Below, one piece after another: positions 26,442 to 34,942 of a DNA stretch of 64,000 nt. The stretch lies in the NCBI GenBank assembly GCA_902363875.1, contig CABJBO010000005.1, positions 15,096 to 79,095 on the forward strand, given 5' to 3'. The DNA comes from Coriobacteriaceae bacterium. GTDB lineage: Bacteria; Actinomycetota; Coriobacteriia; Coriobacteriales; Coriobacteriaceae. The notes under the pieces were generated by a model. It was not told the DNA's origin and searched no databases. It saw only the letters and a list, made by a program, of their open reading frames with translations. Made by a program: the position numbers and the translations under genes. Every line of letters starts with the position of its first letter. Within the stretch, counting starts at the first letter, position 1.

Positions 26442-27155
26442 GTGCCGAACTCTGCCGTGAAACCGCTCATCTTGGTCGTTGAGGACGATCCCGCCGTCCG
26501 CAACCTTATCGTCGCCGCGCTCGAGGCGCACGGCTTGCGCCATATGGCCGTGGAGACCGCACATGCTGCCATCGCCGCCGCCTCGTCGCAGGCGCCGAGC
26601 ATTGTGCTGCTCGATCTGGGCCTGCCCGATATGGACGGCGTCAAGGTGGTGGAGTCGGTGCGCACGTGGTCGGGCATGCCGATCATCGTGGTCTCGGCGC
26701 GCAGCGAGGACGCGGACAAGATCCGCGCGCTCGATGCTGGTGCCGACGACTACCTGACCAAGCCGTTTTCGGTCGAGGAACTGCTCGCGCGCATTCGCAC
26801 GACGCTCAGGCGCCTTTCGTATGCGCAAACGGGCGGTGTTGCCTCCGAGGGCTCGTTCGATACCGGCGAGCTGCATATCGATTTTGATGCCGGCATCGCC
26901 ACGATGGATGGCGAGGAACTGCATCTGACGCCGATCGAGTACAAACTCCTATGCCTGCTGGCACACAACGCCGACAAGGTGCTGACGCACCAGTTTATCC
27001 TGCACGAGATTTGGGGTACGGCGACTAAGAGCGACCTGGCGAGTCTACGCGTCTTTATGGGCACGCTGCGCAAGAAGATCGAGTCCGACCCCGCGCATCC
27101 GCGCTATATCCAGACGCACGTGGGTATCGGTTACCGATTGGTCATCCAAGGCTAG
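26442..27155 (+). CDS. KdpE-like response regulator (OmpR/PhoB family)
   Basis: 237 residues from the GTG at 26442, with AAGGAG upstream; the open frame extends back into the kinase gene but without a start signal. Receiver domain ~8-125: acidic pair EDD at ~14-16, phospho-acceptor Asp ~58 in VLLDLGLPDMDG, and Lys in DDYLTKPFSVEEL. The C-terminal winged helix (~140-235) has LHLTPIEYKLLCLL and THVGIGYRL, typical of KdpE. Translationally coupled to the kinase. Likely targets are the kup promoter or its own operon, but no operator is proven. Confidence 0.92.
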   Translation: MPNSAVKPLILVVEDDPAVRNLIVAALEAHGLRHMAVETAHAAIAAASSQAPSIVLLDLGLPDMDGVKVVESVRTWSGMPIIVVSARSEDADKIRALDAGADDYLTKPFSVEELLARIRTTLRRLSYAQTGGVASEGSFDTGELHIDFDAGIATMDGEELHLTPIEYKLLCLLAHNADKVLTHQFILHEIWGTATKSDLASLRVFMGTLRKKIESDPAHPRYIQTHVGIGYRLVIQG

Positions 27156-27179
27156 ATCGCCAACCACCATCCCAATATG

Positions 27180-27246
27180 AGTTGCGGTGAAATACGGTCT
27201 AAATTTGCCTAATTCCAGGCAAAACAGTCCGTATTCCACCGCAACT
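27180..27246. repeat. Intergenic dyad element, family F3 (copy 2), probable bidirectional terminator
   Basis: AGTTGCGGTGAAATACGG (27180-27197) and CCGTATTCCACCGCAACT (27229-27246) are inverted copies with one mismatch. An inner hairpin TTTGCCT/AGGCAAA is nested inside. It lies exactly between two convergent genes. The first copy is at 3684-3752. Confidence 0.75.
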
Positions 27247-27249
27247 TTG

Positions 27250-29808
27250 TTATTTGCCCTTGGGCTTGCTGGCGTAGAACTTCTTCTTTTTGGGCTTGCC
27301 GGCGGAGTCAGGCTTGCCGTTGCCGCGCGGCCCCCGGTCGCCTGCCTGCGCGTGCGCGGGCGCCGCTGCGCGAGGCTTGCGGGCTTCGGGGTTGCGCAGC
27401 TCCTCGACGCGCTCGGCAATTTCCTCGGCGCTAAAGCCGACTTCGGCCATGGCGTCCTCGATGGGCAGGCGGCGCACGATGTAGCAGTGGTGCACCTTCT
27501 GGTTGCGCGCGAAGTCCTCGGGGATGGTCTGCGCCGTAATGTCCTCCAGCACCACGCCCGCGCGGGCGAGCTTGCGCGTTTCGGGGCGGAAGCCGCGCAG
27601 GTTGCAGCTAAAGATGGCATGGCCGCCCTGCGCGAGCAGGCGCGATACGCCGGCCAACAGCTCAACATGGTCGCGCTGGACATCCCAGGTGCGGCGGCCC
27701 ATCTTGGAGGAGTTCGAGAACGTGGGCGGGTCGACAAAGATCAGGTCCCAGCGGTTGCGCGTCTGGCGCTGGTCGCGAATCCAGGCGAGCACGTCGTCGC
27801 GCACAAAGTGGTGTTGCGATCCCACAAAGCCGTTCTGGCGCATGTTGCGCTCGGCCCAGTCCAGGTAGGTGTTGGAGAGGTCGACCGTCACGGTTTCCTC
27901 GACGCCGCCGTCGGCCGCATAGCAGGTAGCGGTGCCGGTGTAGGCGAACAGGTTGAGGAAGCGGCGTGCCTGCTTGGCGTGCTCGCGCACCAGATCGCGC
28001 GTGACGCGGTGGTCCAAGAAGATGCCCACGTCCAGGTAGTCGTCAAAGTTGACGGCAAAGGTAAGACCGCCTTCCTCGATGAGCGGCAGGCGACGGCGCG
28101 CGATGTTGGCGCGCTCGCCCGAGCCGCCCTTGCCGGCGCCCTGCTTGCCGTACTGCGAGCCGCCGCGCGAACGCATGCGTGCCTTGGCGTGCACGTGCTC
28201 GGCCGGAACATCCAGGATGCGCGGCGCGATGGCCAAGATATCGAGCATGCGGGCCTGGGCCAGCGCGGGGTCGATGGTCTTGGGCGCGGCGTATTCGGCG
28301 ATGACGAGCCAGCGGCCCGGCGTCTGCGGGCATCCCTCGTACAGGTCGATGGCGGCGGAGTAGTCGGGTAGGTCGGCATCGTAGACGCGGTAGCAGCTCA
28401 CGCCCTCGCGCTTGGCCCACTTACGACGCAGGCGGGCGTTCTTGCGCAGGCGGTTGGCGAACTGCTCCGACTCGGGGATGAGCACGGGCAGCGGCTTGCC
28501 GTCGCCTAGGTCGAGCGTGGCGGCGGGCTCGGGCATGGGGGCGTCGGCGGCTTCGTCTTGGGCATTTGCGGTCTGCTCCTCGGCATCTGCGTTGGTCGCA
28601 GCCTCAAACGCTGCGGCGGCGTGGTCGAGCGAGGGCCAAACCTCGATAGTCGCCTCTTCGTTGTTGGGCATGACGGCAATGGAGCGCACGGGCTCGGCAT
28701 GGAGCGCGCGGGCCATAAGGCCGTCGCGGGTGAGGGCGGCGACCGGCGCGGCGGTAAGCTCGGGCGCGCGACGCAGCTCGCCGACCAGCGTCATGGCGTC
28801 ATGCATAAGCGACAGCGGTGTCTCGGTCGTATCCGCGACGAGGGCGGCACCGGCGACGGCGCCCGCGTGGTCCAGTACGGTGGCAGATTTGGCGGCGCAA
28901 AAATCGACAAAGCGCTTGTAGCCGGCACACGTAACCATGCGCTCAGCGGTCTTGCGTGCGGCGGGGTCAGCATCTACGGCAACGATGCGCGCCTGGCGCT
29001 CGCGCGCTGCCGTCTCGCGCTCGCGTGCCTCGGCACGCAGCCGCTCCCACAGGTCGGCATCATGCAGCTGCCAGCCCTCAAAGCCCCAGCGCTCGCGGGC
29101 GGCGCCCGGGGCGCGGTCGTTCAGAATATTCACGGCTTCCAGCAGCAGGCCGCCGCCGGCGCACGAGGCGTCGATCAACGTGGGTAGAGCCTCGTTCTCG
29201 TAGTCGTCGGCCGTCAGCTCGCGCTCGCACAGCGCGGTCCAGCCGACCTGCGCCAACACCAGGGCGGCGTAGTCGGGGCGTAGCACGTGCGTGCCCTCGC
29301 CAGCGCGGGTCGCCGCGGGCGGCAGACGCTTGAACAGCGGGTCGCCTGAAAGGTCTAGGCTGATGCTCGCGCGACGTTGGCGCAGCGAAAGCAGCAGGTG
29401 GACATCGGGGTCGGCAGCATCGACATCGGCGCGACGGCCCGTGGTCTCGGCCAGGCGGTCGCACAATGCGTCCTTGGCGCGCAGGGCCGAGAAGCGCGTG
29501 TTGCGCAGCTGCTCGGTCACACCACGGGCAGTGATGGCAATGGTGGCGCCGGGGCGGACGATGTTTTCCCAGGCAATGTCGTAAACGCCGTCGTACAACG
29601 CATCGGCATCCTGCGCCTCAAAGCGCCCAAGCACCACAAACACGCGGCTGGCCAGGCGCGACCACAGACAGGCGCGGTAGCCTTCTTCGATCTCGCCCTC
29701 AAACGTAGCGCGGCCCTTCAGGCGGCGTACATGCGAAAGCCCGAGCCGTTTAAGCTCGTCGGCGAGTGCGGACTCAAAGCCCTCGGGGCAGCTTGCGTAA
29801 AATTCCAT
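27250..29808 (-). CDS. RlmKL-type 23S rRNA methyltransferase with degenerate RlmL half
   Basis: 852 residues from the ATG at 29808 (AGAGGT upstream). N-terminal THUMP region (~1-155), then a first Rossmann methyltransferase region, then a complete second one. In the second half RFLNLFAYTGTATCYAA and FVDPPTFSNSSKM match RlmK, which makes m7G2069. In the first half, the SAM motif reads LIDASCAGGGLLLEA instead of the usual DPMCGSGTLLIEA, and the catalytic NPPY motif of RlmL (m2G2445) is missing: the matching place reads VADTTETPLS. So the G2445 activity is probably lost while m7G2069 is kept. The C-terminal ~60 residues are Lys/Pro-rich. Single gene, convergent with the kdpE-like gene. Confidence 0.88.
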   Translation of the reverse strand: MEFYASCPEGFESALADELKRLGLSHVRRLKGRATFEGEIEEGYRACLWSRLASRVFVVLGRFEAQDADALYDGVYDIAWENIVRPGATIAITARGVTEQLRNTRFSALRAKDALCDRLAETTGRRADVDAADPDVHLLLSLRQRRASISLDLSGDPLFKRLPPAATRAGEGTHVLRPDYAALVLAQVGWTALCERELTADDYENEALPTLIDASCAGGGLLLEAVNILNDRAPGAARERWGFEGWQLHDADLWERLRAEARERETAARERQARIVAVDADPAARKTAERMVTCAGYKRFVDFCAAKSATVLDHAGAVAGAALVADTTETPLSLMHDAMTLVGELRRAPELTAAPVAALTRDGLMARALHAEPVRSIAVMPNNEEATIEVWPSLDHAAAAFEAATNADAEEQTANAQDEAADAPMPEPAATLDLGDGKPLPVLIPESEQFANRLRKNARLRRKWAKREGVSCYRVYDADLPDYSAAIDLYEGCPQTPGRWLVIAEYAAPKTIDPALAQARMLDILAIAPRILDVPAEHVHAKARMRSRGGSQYGKQGAGKGGSGERANIARRRLPLIEEGGLTFAVNFDDYLDVGIFLDHRVTRDLVREHAKQARRFLNLFAYTGTATCYAADGGVEETVTVDLSNTYLDWAERNMRQNGFVGSQHHFVRDDVLAWIRDQRQTRNRWDLIFVDPPTFSNSSKMGRRTWDVQRDHVELLAGVSRLLAQGGHAIFSCNLRGFRPETRKLARAGVVLEDITAQTIPEDFARNQKVHHCYIVRRLPIEDAMAEVGFSAEEIAERVEELRNPEARKPRAAAPAHAQAGDRGPRGNGKPDSAGKPKKKKFYASKPKGK

Positions 29809-30059
29809 GGGTGACCTCTCTGGTTGCGTCGCTCCATTATATGATGGATGCTTCGTTTGCCATCGCCCTCGAAAGGAACCCATATGATTGATGCGTGCCC
29901 CTTGATTCCCATTTTCATTGCAACAGCCTCAGGACTCGGGGCCTCGCACAGGCTCCCGCCGCCTTACAGAACTGAAAGCTGGGCGTAGGGCAAATCCATG
30001 GCACGTGACCTGCGATTGCTCGGCCATAGATGGCGTAATCGAGGCTAAGGGAGGGCATC

Positions 30060-30209
30060 ATGCGCAAGGGAAACGAGAGCTGGTTCTGGCACGCGAACGA
30101 CATGGTGGTGGCGGGCGACATGAACCCCGTGGTCCGCGTCCTGTGGGCCGCGCTCATCGTAGGCATCGGCGTCGCGACGATGGCCACGCTCTGGATCGTC
30201 ACGAGGTAG
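30060..30209 (+). CDS. Small membrane protein of 49 residues
   Basis: Too short for common gene finders but well supported by a perfect ribosome-binding site AAGGGAGG 5 nt before the ATG. The N-terminal 25 residues are polar (MRKGNESWFWHANDMV...), then a single membrane helix VLWAALIVGIGVATMATLWIV ends close to the C-terminal TR. I do not recognise a family. It stands alone: the 250 bases upstream hold no gene that I can support, and the next genes are on the other strand. It may mark the left border of the sugar locus. Confidence 0.6.
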   Translation: MRKGNESWFWHANDMVVAGDMNPVVRVLWAALIVGIGVATMATLWIVTR

Positions 30210-30261
30210 CGCGCCACGAACGGATGACGAGGCACGCGGCGCATGCCACGCTGGCGGAACC

Positions 30262-31089
30262 CTAGCCTCGCTGCTGGACAATCTGTTCGATGAGCTTCGC
30301 GACGGAGTCCTCGGCTGCGTTCCCGATCAGGTGATGGGCCGCGGCCTTCGCCTCTGGCATCGCGCCCGCGACTGCGTAGGAGTTCGGCACCTTATCGAGG
30401 AGCGTCACGTCGTTTTCCGAGTCTCCGATAAAAGCGACCTCGTCCAGCGTGACCCCAAGGCTGCCGAGAAGCGCGTCGAGTCCGTTTACCTTGCTCCAGC
30501 CAGCCGGAACAACATCGAGGAAGAATGGGACGGGCGAGGGGAAATCAAGTTCTGGGCAGGCTTCCTTGCATCGACTCCGAACGACTTCCGTCGGGGCGGA
30601 GCTGACGTTGACGAAGATGCCGGCGGTTATGACGTCACGGTTCGTGGGCACGTCTCCGAGCGCCATGTCTCTTCCGGAGTCCTTAACGACTTCCAGGGCG
30701 AATTCGTCGCCAGGCTCGACGGCGCAGAGGAACTGCTCGCAGCGCTTGCCTGTCTCATCGACATCGGCGACTAGCCAGAGTGACGTCCCCGCGTAGGGGC
30801 GTACAGCGCTATCGAGCTTGACGAGGGCCTCCGTCGAGAGCGTCTTTTTGAACACGAGTTCGCCGCTGGAGAAGACCTTCTTTCCGTTGGCCATGATGCC
30901 GGTCGAGAAACAGCGCGCGTCGCCGTCAAAGGCATCGGCCAGGTCGGCGTAGTCGCGCCCGCTTGCGGGGCCGAACGCGATGCCCGCATCGAGCGCCGAA
31001 AGAATCGCGCTGTGCGTGCGCTCCGATACGACCCTTGAGCCAAACGGCAACAGGGTCCCATCCATGTCTGCGAGGATGAGCTTTATCAA
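30262..31089 (-). CDS. HAD superfamily (Cof-type) sugar phosphatase
   Basis: 275 residues from the TTG at 31089, preceded by GGGAGG on the minus strand. Motif I is LILADMDGTLL (nucleophile Asp and acid/base Asp), and the C-terminal motif IV is VAFIGDSENDVTLL. The cap between them is of the Cof/type C2 kind, as in phosphosugar phosphatases. Cof-like enzymes dephosphorylate sugar phosphates. The gene lies 49 bp after the RpiR regulator gene on the same strand, so the two are probably one operon, divergent from the MFS/aldolase/PTS operon. It could limit accumulation of the phosphosugar made by that pathway. Confidence 0.85.
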   Translation of the reverse strand: MIKLILADMDGTLLPFGSRVVSERTHSAILSALDAGIAFGPASGRDYADLADAFDGDARCFSTGIMANGKKVFSSGELVFKKTLSTEALVKLDSAVRPYAGTSLWLVADVDETGKRCEQFLCAVEPGDEFALEVVKDSGRDMALGDVPTNRDVITAGIFVNVSSAPTEVVRSRCKEACPELDFPSPVPFFLDVVPAGWSKVNGLDALLGSLGVTLDEVAFIGDSENDVTLLDKVPNSYAVAGAMPEAKAAAHHLIGNAAEDSVAKLIEQIVQQRG

Positions 31090-31138
31090 GGGGTCCTCCC
31101 GTTTCGGTCTGGGCATCGGTGCGCCGGCGTGCGTCGTC

Positions 31139-32002
31139 CTAGCTGTATTGCTTGTCTCCCATGAGATTCTTCGAGATGATCCTGTTAAACTCTACCGGGT
31201 CATCCCAGCAAGAGGTCAGGAAGAGGAACAGCAGCTCGATGACGAAGTTGATCGAGCTGTGCGAGAAGGCGATCTCGGTTCCGGTGATGGCCTGATCTCG
31301 CGAGATGGCTCGGATGATATGCGTGGCACGCTTCGCGAGCGGCGTATCCGGGTTGTCTGTGATCATGATGATGGGGGTGTTCGAATCCTCGGCAGAGTCG
31401 AATATGTTGACGAGGCGCTTCGAGTATCCGGACGTCGAAATGACGAGCAGAACGTCATTCTCCTTGAGGCTGGTTGCGACGGAGACCATGGCTTCGGTGG
31501 TACTGGGGCAAAACGCTCTGACTCCAACCTGCGAGAGCTTGAACGCCGCGTTTACGCCCATGTTAATCGAGTTGCCGACGCCCGCGATCAGGACGAGGTT
31601 GGCGTTGTGGAGCAGATTGACGACTGCCGAAAAGTCATCGGAGTCAATGAGCGAGGCGGTTTGGGAGAGCTCCTTGACCTTGTGAGACAGGACGTACTTG
31701 ATGGAGCCCTCGACGTCGTCCAGAGTAATCCTGCCGTCCGTGGCCTTTTCTTCGCCGGATGCCCTGCTGATGGATATGCCGAGCGCCAGACGCATGTCCG
31801 AATAGGTTCGGTAGTCAAGCGTCCTTGCGAATCTCGAAACAGACGCCGGTGACGTACCGGTTTCTGCGGCGAGTTCGCGGACGGTCATCGTTGCGACATC
31901 CGACGGGTGGTCGAGCACATACGTTGCGATTGCCTTCTCCGAGGGGGATAGGCTGCTCATGACCGCGCAGATGTGGCTGAGCACATCCCCTGTCTTATCC
32001 AT
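31139..32002 (-). CDS. MurR/RpiR family transcriptional regulator
   Basis: 287 residues. N-terminal helix-turn-helix of the RpiR type (~1-75: LSPSEKAIATYVLDHP, then TVRELAAETGTSPASVSRFART) and a C-terminal SIS phosphosugar-binding domain (~105-250: VLIAGVGNSINMG, LLVISTSGYSK). Such regulators sense a phosphosugar and control the catabolic operon next to them. The divergent region 32003-32302 holds several TGAAAC/GTTTCA dyads typical of this family. Most likely it controls the PTS operon and its own gene; the effector may be the aldolase substrate. Confidence 0.92.
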   Translation of the reverse strand: MDKTGDVLSHICAVMSSLSPSEKAIATYVLDHPSDVATMTVRELAAETGTSPASVSRFARTLDYRTYSDMRLALGISISRASGEEKATDGRITLDDVEGSIKYVLSHKVKELSQTASLIDSDDFSAVVNLLHNANLVLIAGVGNSINMGVNAAFKLSQVGVRAFCPSTTEAMVSVATSLKENDVLLVISTSGYSKRLVNIFDSAEDSNTPIIMITDNPDTPLAKRATHIIRAISRDQAITGTEIAFSHSSINFVIELLFLFLTSCWDDPVEFNRIISKNLMGDKQYS

Positions 32003-32072
32003 GGTTACTCCTTGGTCCTAGCTTGCTTTGTATCTTAGGTCAAGAGAGGTGAAAAATAAGCGAAATGTTTCA

Positions 32073-32101
32073 TCAGCGGTGAAATAGCGTTTCACCGCTG
32101 A
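32073..32101. promoter_or_regulatory. RpiR operator candidate 1
   Basis: Perfect 12-bp inverted repeat TCAGCGGTGAAA (32073-32084) and TTTCACCGCTGA (32090-32101) around a 5-nt spacer, 70 nt upstream of the rpiR-type gene. Confidence 0.7.
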
Positions 32102-32170
32102 TTTCCTACCGTTCACGGTAAATCGGTACTTCCTCGGCGCAATCTCAGCTTGAGCTGCTATCTTATGAGC

Positions 32171-32240
32171 CGTGAAACAACGGCACGAAAACGATGAAAC
32201 AACAGAACATTGTTTCAACGCCTCGCAACTCCGTTTCACG
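32171..32240. promoter_or_regulatory. Outer half-sites around operator 2
   Basis: CGTGAAAC (32171-32178) and GTTTCACG (32233-32240) are inverted copies that enclose operator 2, giving a nested arrangement. Looping or cooperative binding is possible. Confidence 0.5.
32195..32217. promoter_or_regulatory. RpiR operator candidate 2
   Basis: TGAAACAA (32195-32202) and TTGTTTCA (32210-32217) around a 7-nt spacer, about 85 nt before the MFS gene. Confidence 0.65.
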
Positions 32241-32302
32241 CTAGATGGTGAATCACTTCGAAGCCCAGACAGGCACCCGGCGAGCAAGAAGGGAGAAGCA
32301 CG

Positions 32303-33505
32303 ATGCACAACGCCAAGACAAACGCAAGCATGACTTCGCTGTTCTTCGCGAACGTACTCTACTGGGTCTGCGCGGGCGTGTACTCGCCGTTTCTCTCCGC
32401 TCACTACACGAGCCTCGGCCTCAGCGCGGCCCAGACCGGCATTCTCCTCGCGGCGACCCCGGTGTGTGCGCTCGCCATCCAGCCGCTCTGGTCGACGATC
32501 GCCGACAAGCTCGGGCGCCGCCGCGCGGTCATCGTGGCCCTCTGCCTTGCGGCGGCGGTACTCGCTCCGCTGTATTACCTGGCGTCGACGTTCGTCCCGG
32601 TCCTTCTCGTAACCTTTGCATTCTCGGCGTTTTTCTCGGGGCTCCTGCCCCTGAGCGACTCCCTCGTCATCGAGCTCGCGGATCGCTCTGGCCTGGACTT
32701 TTCTCGCATTCGCATGGGTGGCACTATCGGCTATGCCATCGTCGTCCTGATCGTCGGTCGGCTGCTCGACATGGCTCCTCAAATCCAGTTCACGGTGGTC
32801 TCCGCCGCGCTGGTGGTCTTCGCGGCTCACATGTGGCGCCTCCCCGAGGCGGGAATTCGCGCCAATGCCGCGGACGATCCCAAGGTCTCCCACGGAAAGG
32901 GCCTCCTCTCGCTGTTCACCAGCAATGAGATCGCCTTCGTCTTGGTCTTCGCCTTCATCAGTTCGGCCGCGATTGGCTTCATCGGGGCGTTCTTGGGCCG
33001 CTACGCGGTCGAGCTTGGCGAGGGTCAGAACCTCGTGGGCGTCCTGAGTGCGGTCTCCGCTGCGAGCGAGATCCCCATCCTGCTCGTTTCCTCCAAGCTG
33101 GTCAGGCGCTTCGGCGAGATGAACCTCCTGATCTTTTCCTGCTTCATGGCGGCGCTCAGGCTCGTGCTTGTGGGCACCGGCATCGTCCCGGTCATGGTCT
33201 GCGGCCAGCTGCTGCAGAGCGTGAGTTACATGACCGTCTACTACTCCTGCGTTACCTACATTGCCAACCACACTTACGAGGATTGTCGCGCTCGAGGTCA
33301 GAGCGCCTTCGCGATGGTCCAGAGCGGTCTGTCCGTCGTGGTTGCGAACCTGTTTGGCGGTTGGGCGTGCGATGCGCTCGGCACGCACGCGGGTTTCCTG
33401 GCCTTCGCCCTCGCTTCAACGATTGCTGCAGTCGCTGCTCTTGTGGCGTACGTGCTATGGCGTCGAAGCGCGGCGCCGCAGCCTGAGGGCCAGGCGGCCG
33501 CATAG
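32303..33505 (+). CDS. MFS transporter (sugar/nucleoside symporter-like)
   Basis: 400 residues with 12 predicted helices. The start FFANVLYWVCAGVYSPFLSAHYTSLG and the loop STIADKLGRRR between helices 2 and 3 are typical of the LacY/NupG-like branch (MFS_1_like). An internal EAGIRANAADDPKVSH loop separates the two six-helix halves. Ribosome-binding site AAGGGAGAAG precedes the ATG. First gene of the locus divergent from rpiR. It is odd to find an MFS carrier and a full PTS in one operon. It may import a non-PTS form of the substrate or export a dephosphorylated product. Confidence 0.85.
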   Translation: MHNAKTNASMTSLFFANVLYWVCAGVYSPFLSAHYTSLGLSAAQTGILLAATPVCALAIQPLWSTIADKLGRRRAVIVALCLAAAVLAPLYYLASTFVPVLLVTFAFSAFFSGLLPLSDSLVIELADRSGLDFSRIRMGGTIGYAIVVLIVGRLLDMAPQIQFTVVSAALVVFAAHMWRLPEAGIRANAADDPKVSHGKGLLSLFTSNEIAFVLVFAFISSAAIGFIGAFLGRYAVELGEGQNLVGVLSAVSAASEIPILLVSSKLVRRFGEMNLLIFSCFMAALRLVLVGTGIVPVMVCGQLLQSVSYMTVYYSCVTYIANHTYEDCRARGQSAFAMVQSGLSVVVANLFGGWACDALGTHAGFLAFALASTIAAVAALVAYVLWRRSAAPQPEGQAAA

Positions 33506-33619
33506 GCTCCACCGCGCCTCGCAAGCGCCTGCCTGCCTCGCGCTTCGCTTCGTGTTCAACCAGCTGACGAGCTGAGAACTGTCCGATCCAATGATTATTC
33601 AGGTGAAAGGAAGACAAAG

Positions 33620-34474
33620 ATGTCACTCATCAAGGTCAACGAGCTTCTTCAACATGCGACCGAGCACCACTATGGCGTGCCCGCGATTAACGTCATCAAT
33701 ACGGAGACCATCCGTTATGCGATCCAGGCCGCCGAGGATGAGCACATGCCCATCATCATCCAGTACTGGCCTGGCTTCGAGGACCACTGCGCCCTCGACA
33801 TCATCGCCTTCGCCGCCCGCTATTACGCCGAGCGCGCGAGCGTGCCCGTCGCCGTCCACCAGGATCACTCCGCTGGTTACGAGATCGCCGTCAAGGGCGT
33901 CAAGGCCGGCTTCCCATCCGTCATGGTCGACGGCTCCTCACTTTCCTATGAGGAGAACTTCCAGCTCACGAAGGACGTCGTCCAGGTCGCCAAGATCTTC
34001 GACGTCGACATCGAGGCCGAGCTCGGCCATGTCGGCAACGGCTCTGACGCCAACGACTTCGTGAACAGCGACCACTACACCGACCCGAACCTCGCCGAGG
34101 AGTTTGTCGAGGGCACCGGTTGCGGCTCGCTCGCCATCGCCGTCGGCAATGCCCACGGCCCCTATGTCAAGGTCCCGAACCTCGACATGGAGCGCATCAA
34201 GGCCTGCAGGGAGGCCGTCAGCGTCCCCCTCGTCATGCACGGATGCTCCGACATCCCCGACGAGCAGCTCCAGGAGGCCGTGAACCTCGGCATGAGTAAG
34301 TTCAACATCGCCACGGAGTACTTCCGTTCCATGTACCGCGCCTTCGAGAAGGACATCAACTCCGGTAAGAACGACGGCAACGGCATAGGCCTCCTGATGG
34401 ACGCCGCCCCCGACATGCGCGCGTTCGTCGTCAGCAAGATCCAGCTTCTGAACCCCAACCACTATTCGCTCTAG
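33620..34474 (+). CDS. Class II fructose/tagatose-bisphosphate aldolase family
   Basis: 284 residues, the usual size for FbaA/GatY/KbaY. PVAVHQDHS carries catalytic Asp82 and zinc ligand His83; EAELGHVG holds Glu134; GNAHGPY gives His179 and VMHGCSDIPD gives His207, the other two zinc ligands. The enzyme splits a ketose (bis)phosphate to DHAP and an aldehyde. The replacement of the usual HGGSG/HGASG by HGCSD and a shorter C-terminal part suggest a substrate other than fructose-1,6-bisphosphate. It sits directly upstream of the PTS genes, as in galactitol, tagatose or similar pathways. Confidence 0.87.
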   Translation: MSLIKVNELLQHATEHHYGVPAINVINTETIRYAIQAAEDEHMPIIIQYWPGFEDHCALDIIAFAARYYAERASVPVAVHQDHSAGYEIAVKGVKAGFPSVMVDGSSLSYEENFQLTKDVVQVAKIFDVDIEAELGHVGNGSDANDFVNSDHYTDPNLAEEFVEGTGCGSLAIAVGNAHGPYVKVPNLDMERIKACREAVSVPLVMHGCSDIPDEQLQEAVNLGMSKFNIATEYFRSMYRAFEKDINSGKNDGNGIGLLMDAAPDMRAFVVSKIQLLNPNHYSL

Positions 34475-34484
34475 GAGAGACTCG

Positions 34485-34913
34485 ATGAAGAAAGTTCTTG
34501 TCGCGTCGCACGGCCACCTCGCAAGCGGAATCAGGAGCTCGATCGGAATCCTGACCGGCATGGCGGACATGGTGGAGGCAGTTGACTGCTACGTGGACGA
34601 CTCCGATTTCATCCCTCGCATCCAGGCCTTTATTGACTCGGTGGGCCCTGAGGACGAGGCCATCATCTTCACCGACATCTACGGTGGTTCCGTCTTCCAG
34701 AAGGTCGTCCTTATGGAGCCGGAGAAGCGCGGGATCGTCCACGTCACCGGTATGAACCTCGGCCTCGTGATCGAGACGCTCCTCGGCGCCGAGCCGGTCA
34801 CGGCAGATTCGATCAAGCAGAGCGTCGAACTGGCGAGGGCGACGATGCAGGTCGTCGAGCCTCCGAGCAAGGCCGCGGACAACGAGGAGTCCGAGGGAGA
34901 CTTCTTTGATTAG
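34485..34913 (+). CDS. PTS IIA component, mannose family
   Basis: 142 residues, an EIIA-Man fold. The phospho-acceptor is His9 in VASHGHLASG; IIFTDIYGGSVFQ is the second family motif (TDLxGG in ManX). It receives phosphate from HPr and passes it to IIB, encoded next. A short acidic C-terminal tail (DNEESEGDFFD) resembles the tail of the IIC protein (SDEEDFFA). It follows the aldolase by 10 nt with GGAGAG before the ATG. Confidence 0.92.
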   Translation: MKKVLVASHGHLASGIRSSIGILTGMADMVEAVDCYVDDSDFIPRIQAFIDSVGPEDEAIIFTDIYGGSVFQKVVLMEPEKRGIVHVTGMNLGLVIETLLGAEPVTADSIKQSVELARATMQVVEPPSKAADNEESEGDFFD

Positions 34914-34942
34914 AGAGTACTAACAAGTAGAGAGAGGAAGCA

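Noticed and set aside
29918..30265. 115-codon open frame between rlmKL and the HAD gene
   Set aside because: Overlaps the better supported 49-residue membrane protein in another frame and shows Arg/His-rich random sequence.
30262..32240. Toxin-antitoxin reading of the HAD/RpiR pair
   Set aside because: Both proteins have clear sugar-metabolism families and the context is a PTS locus.
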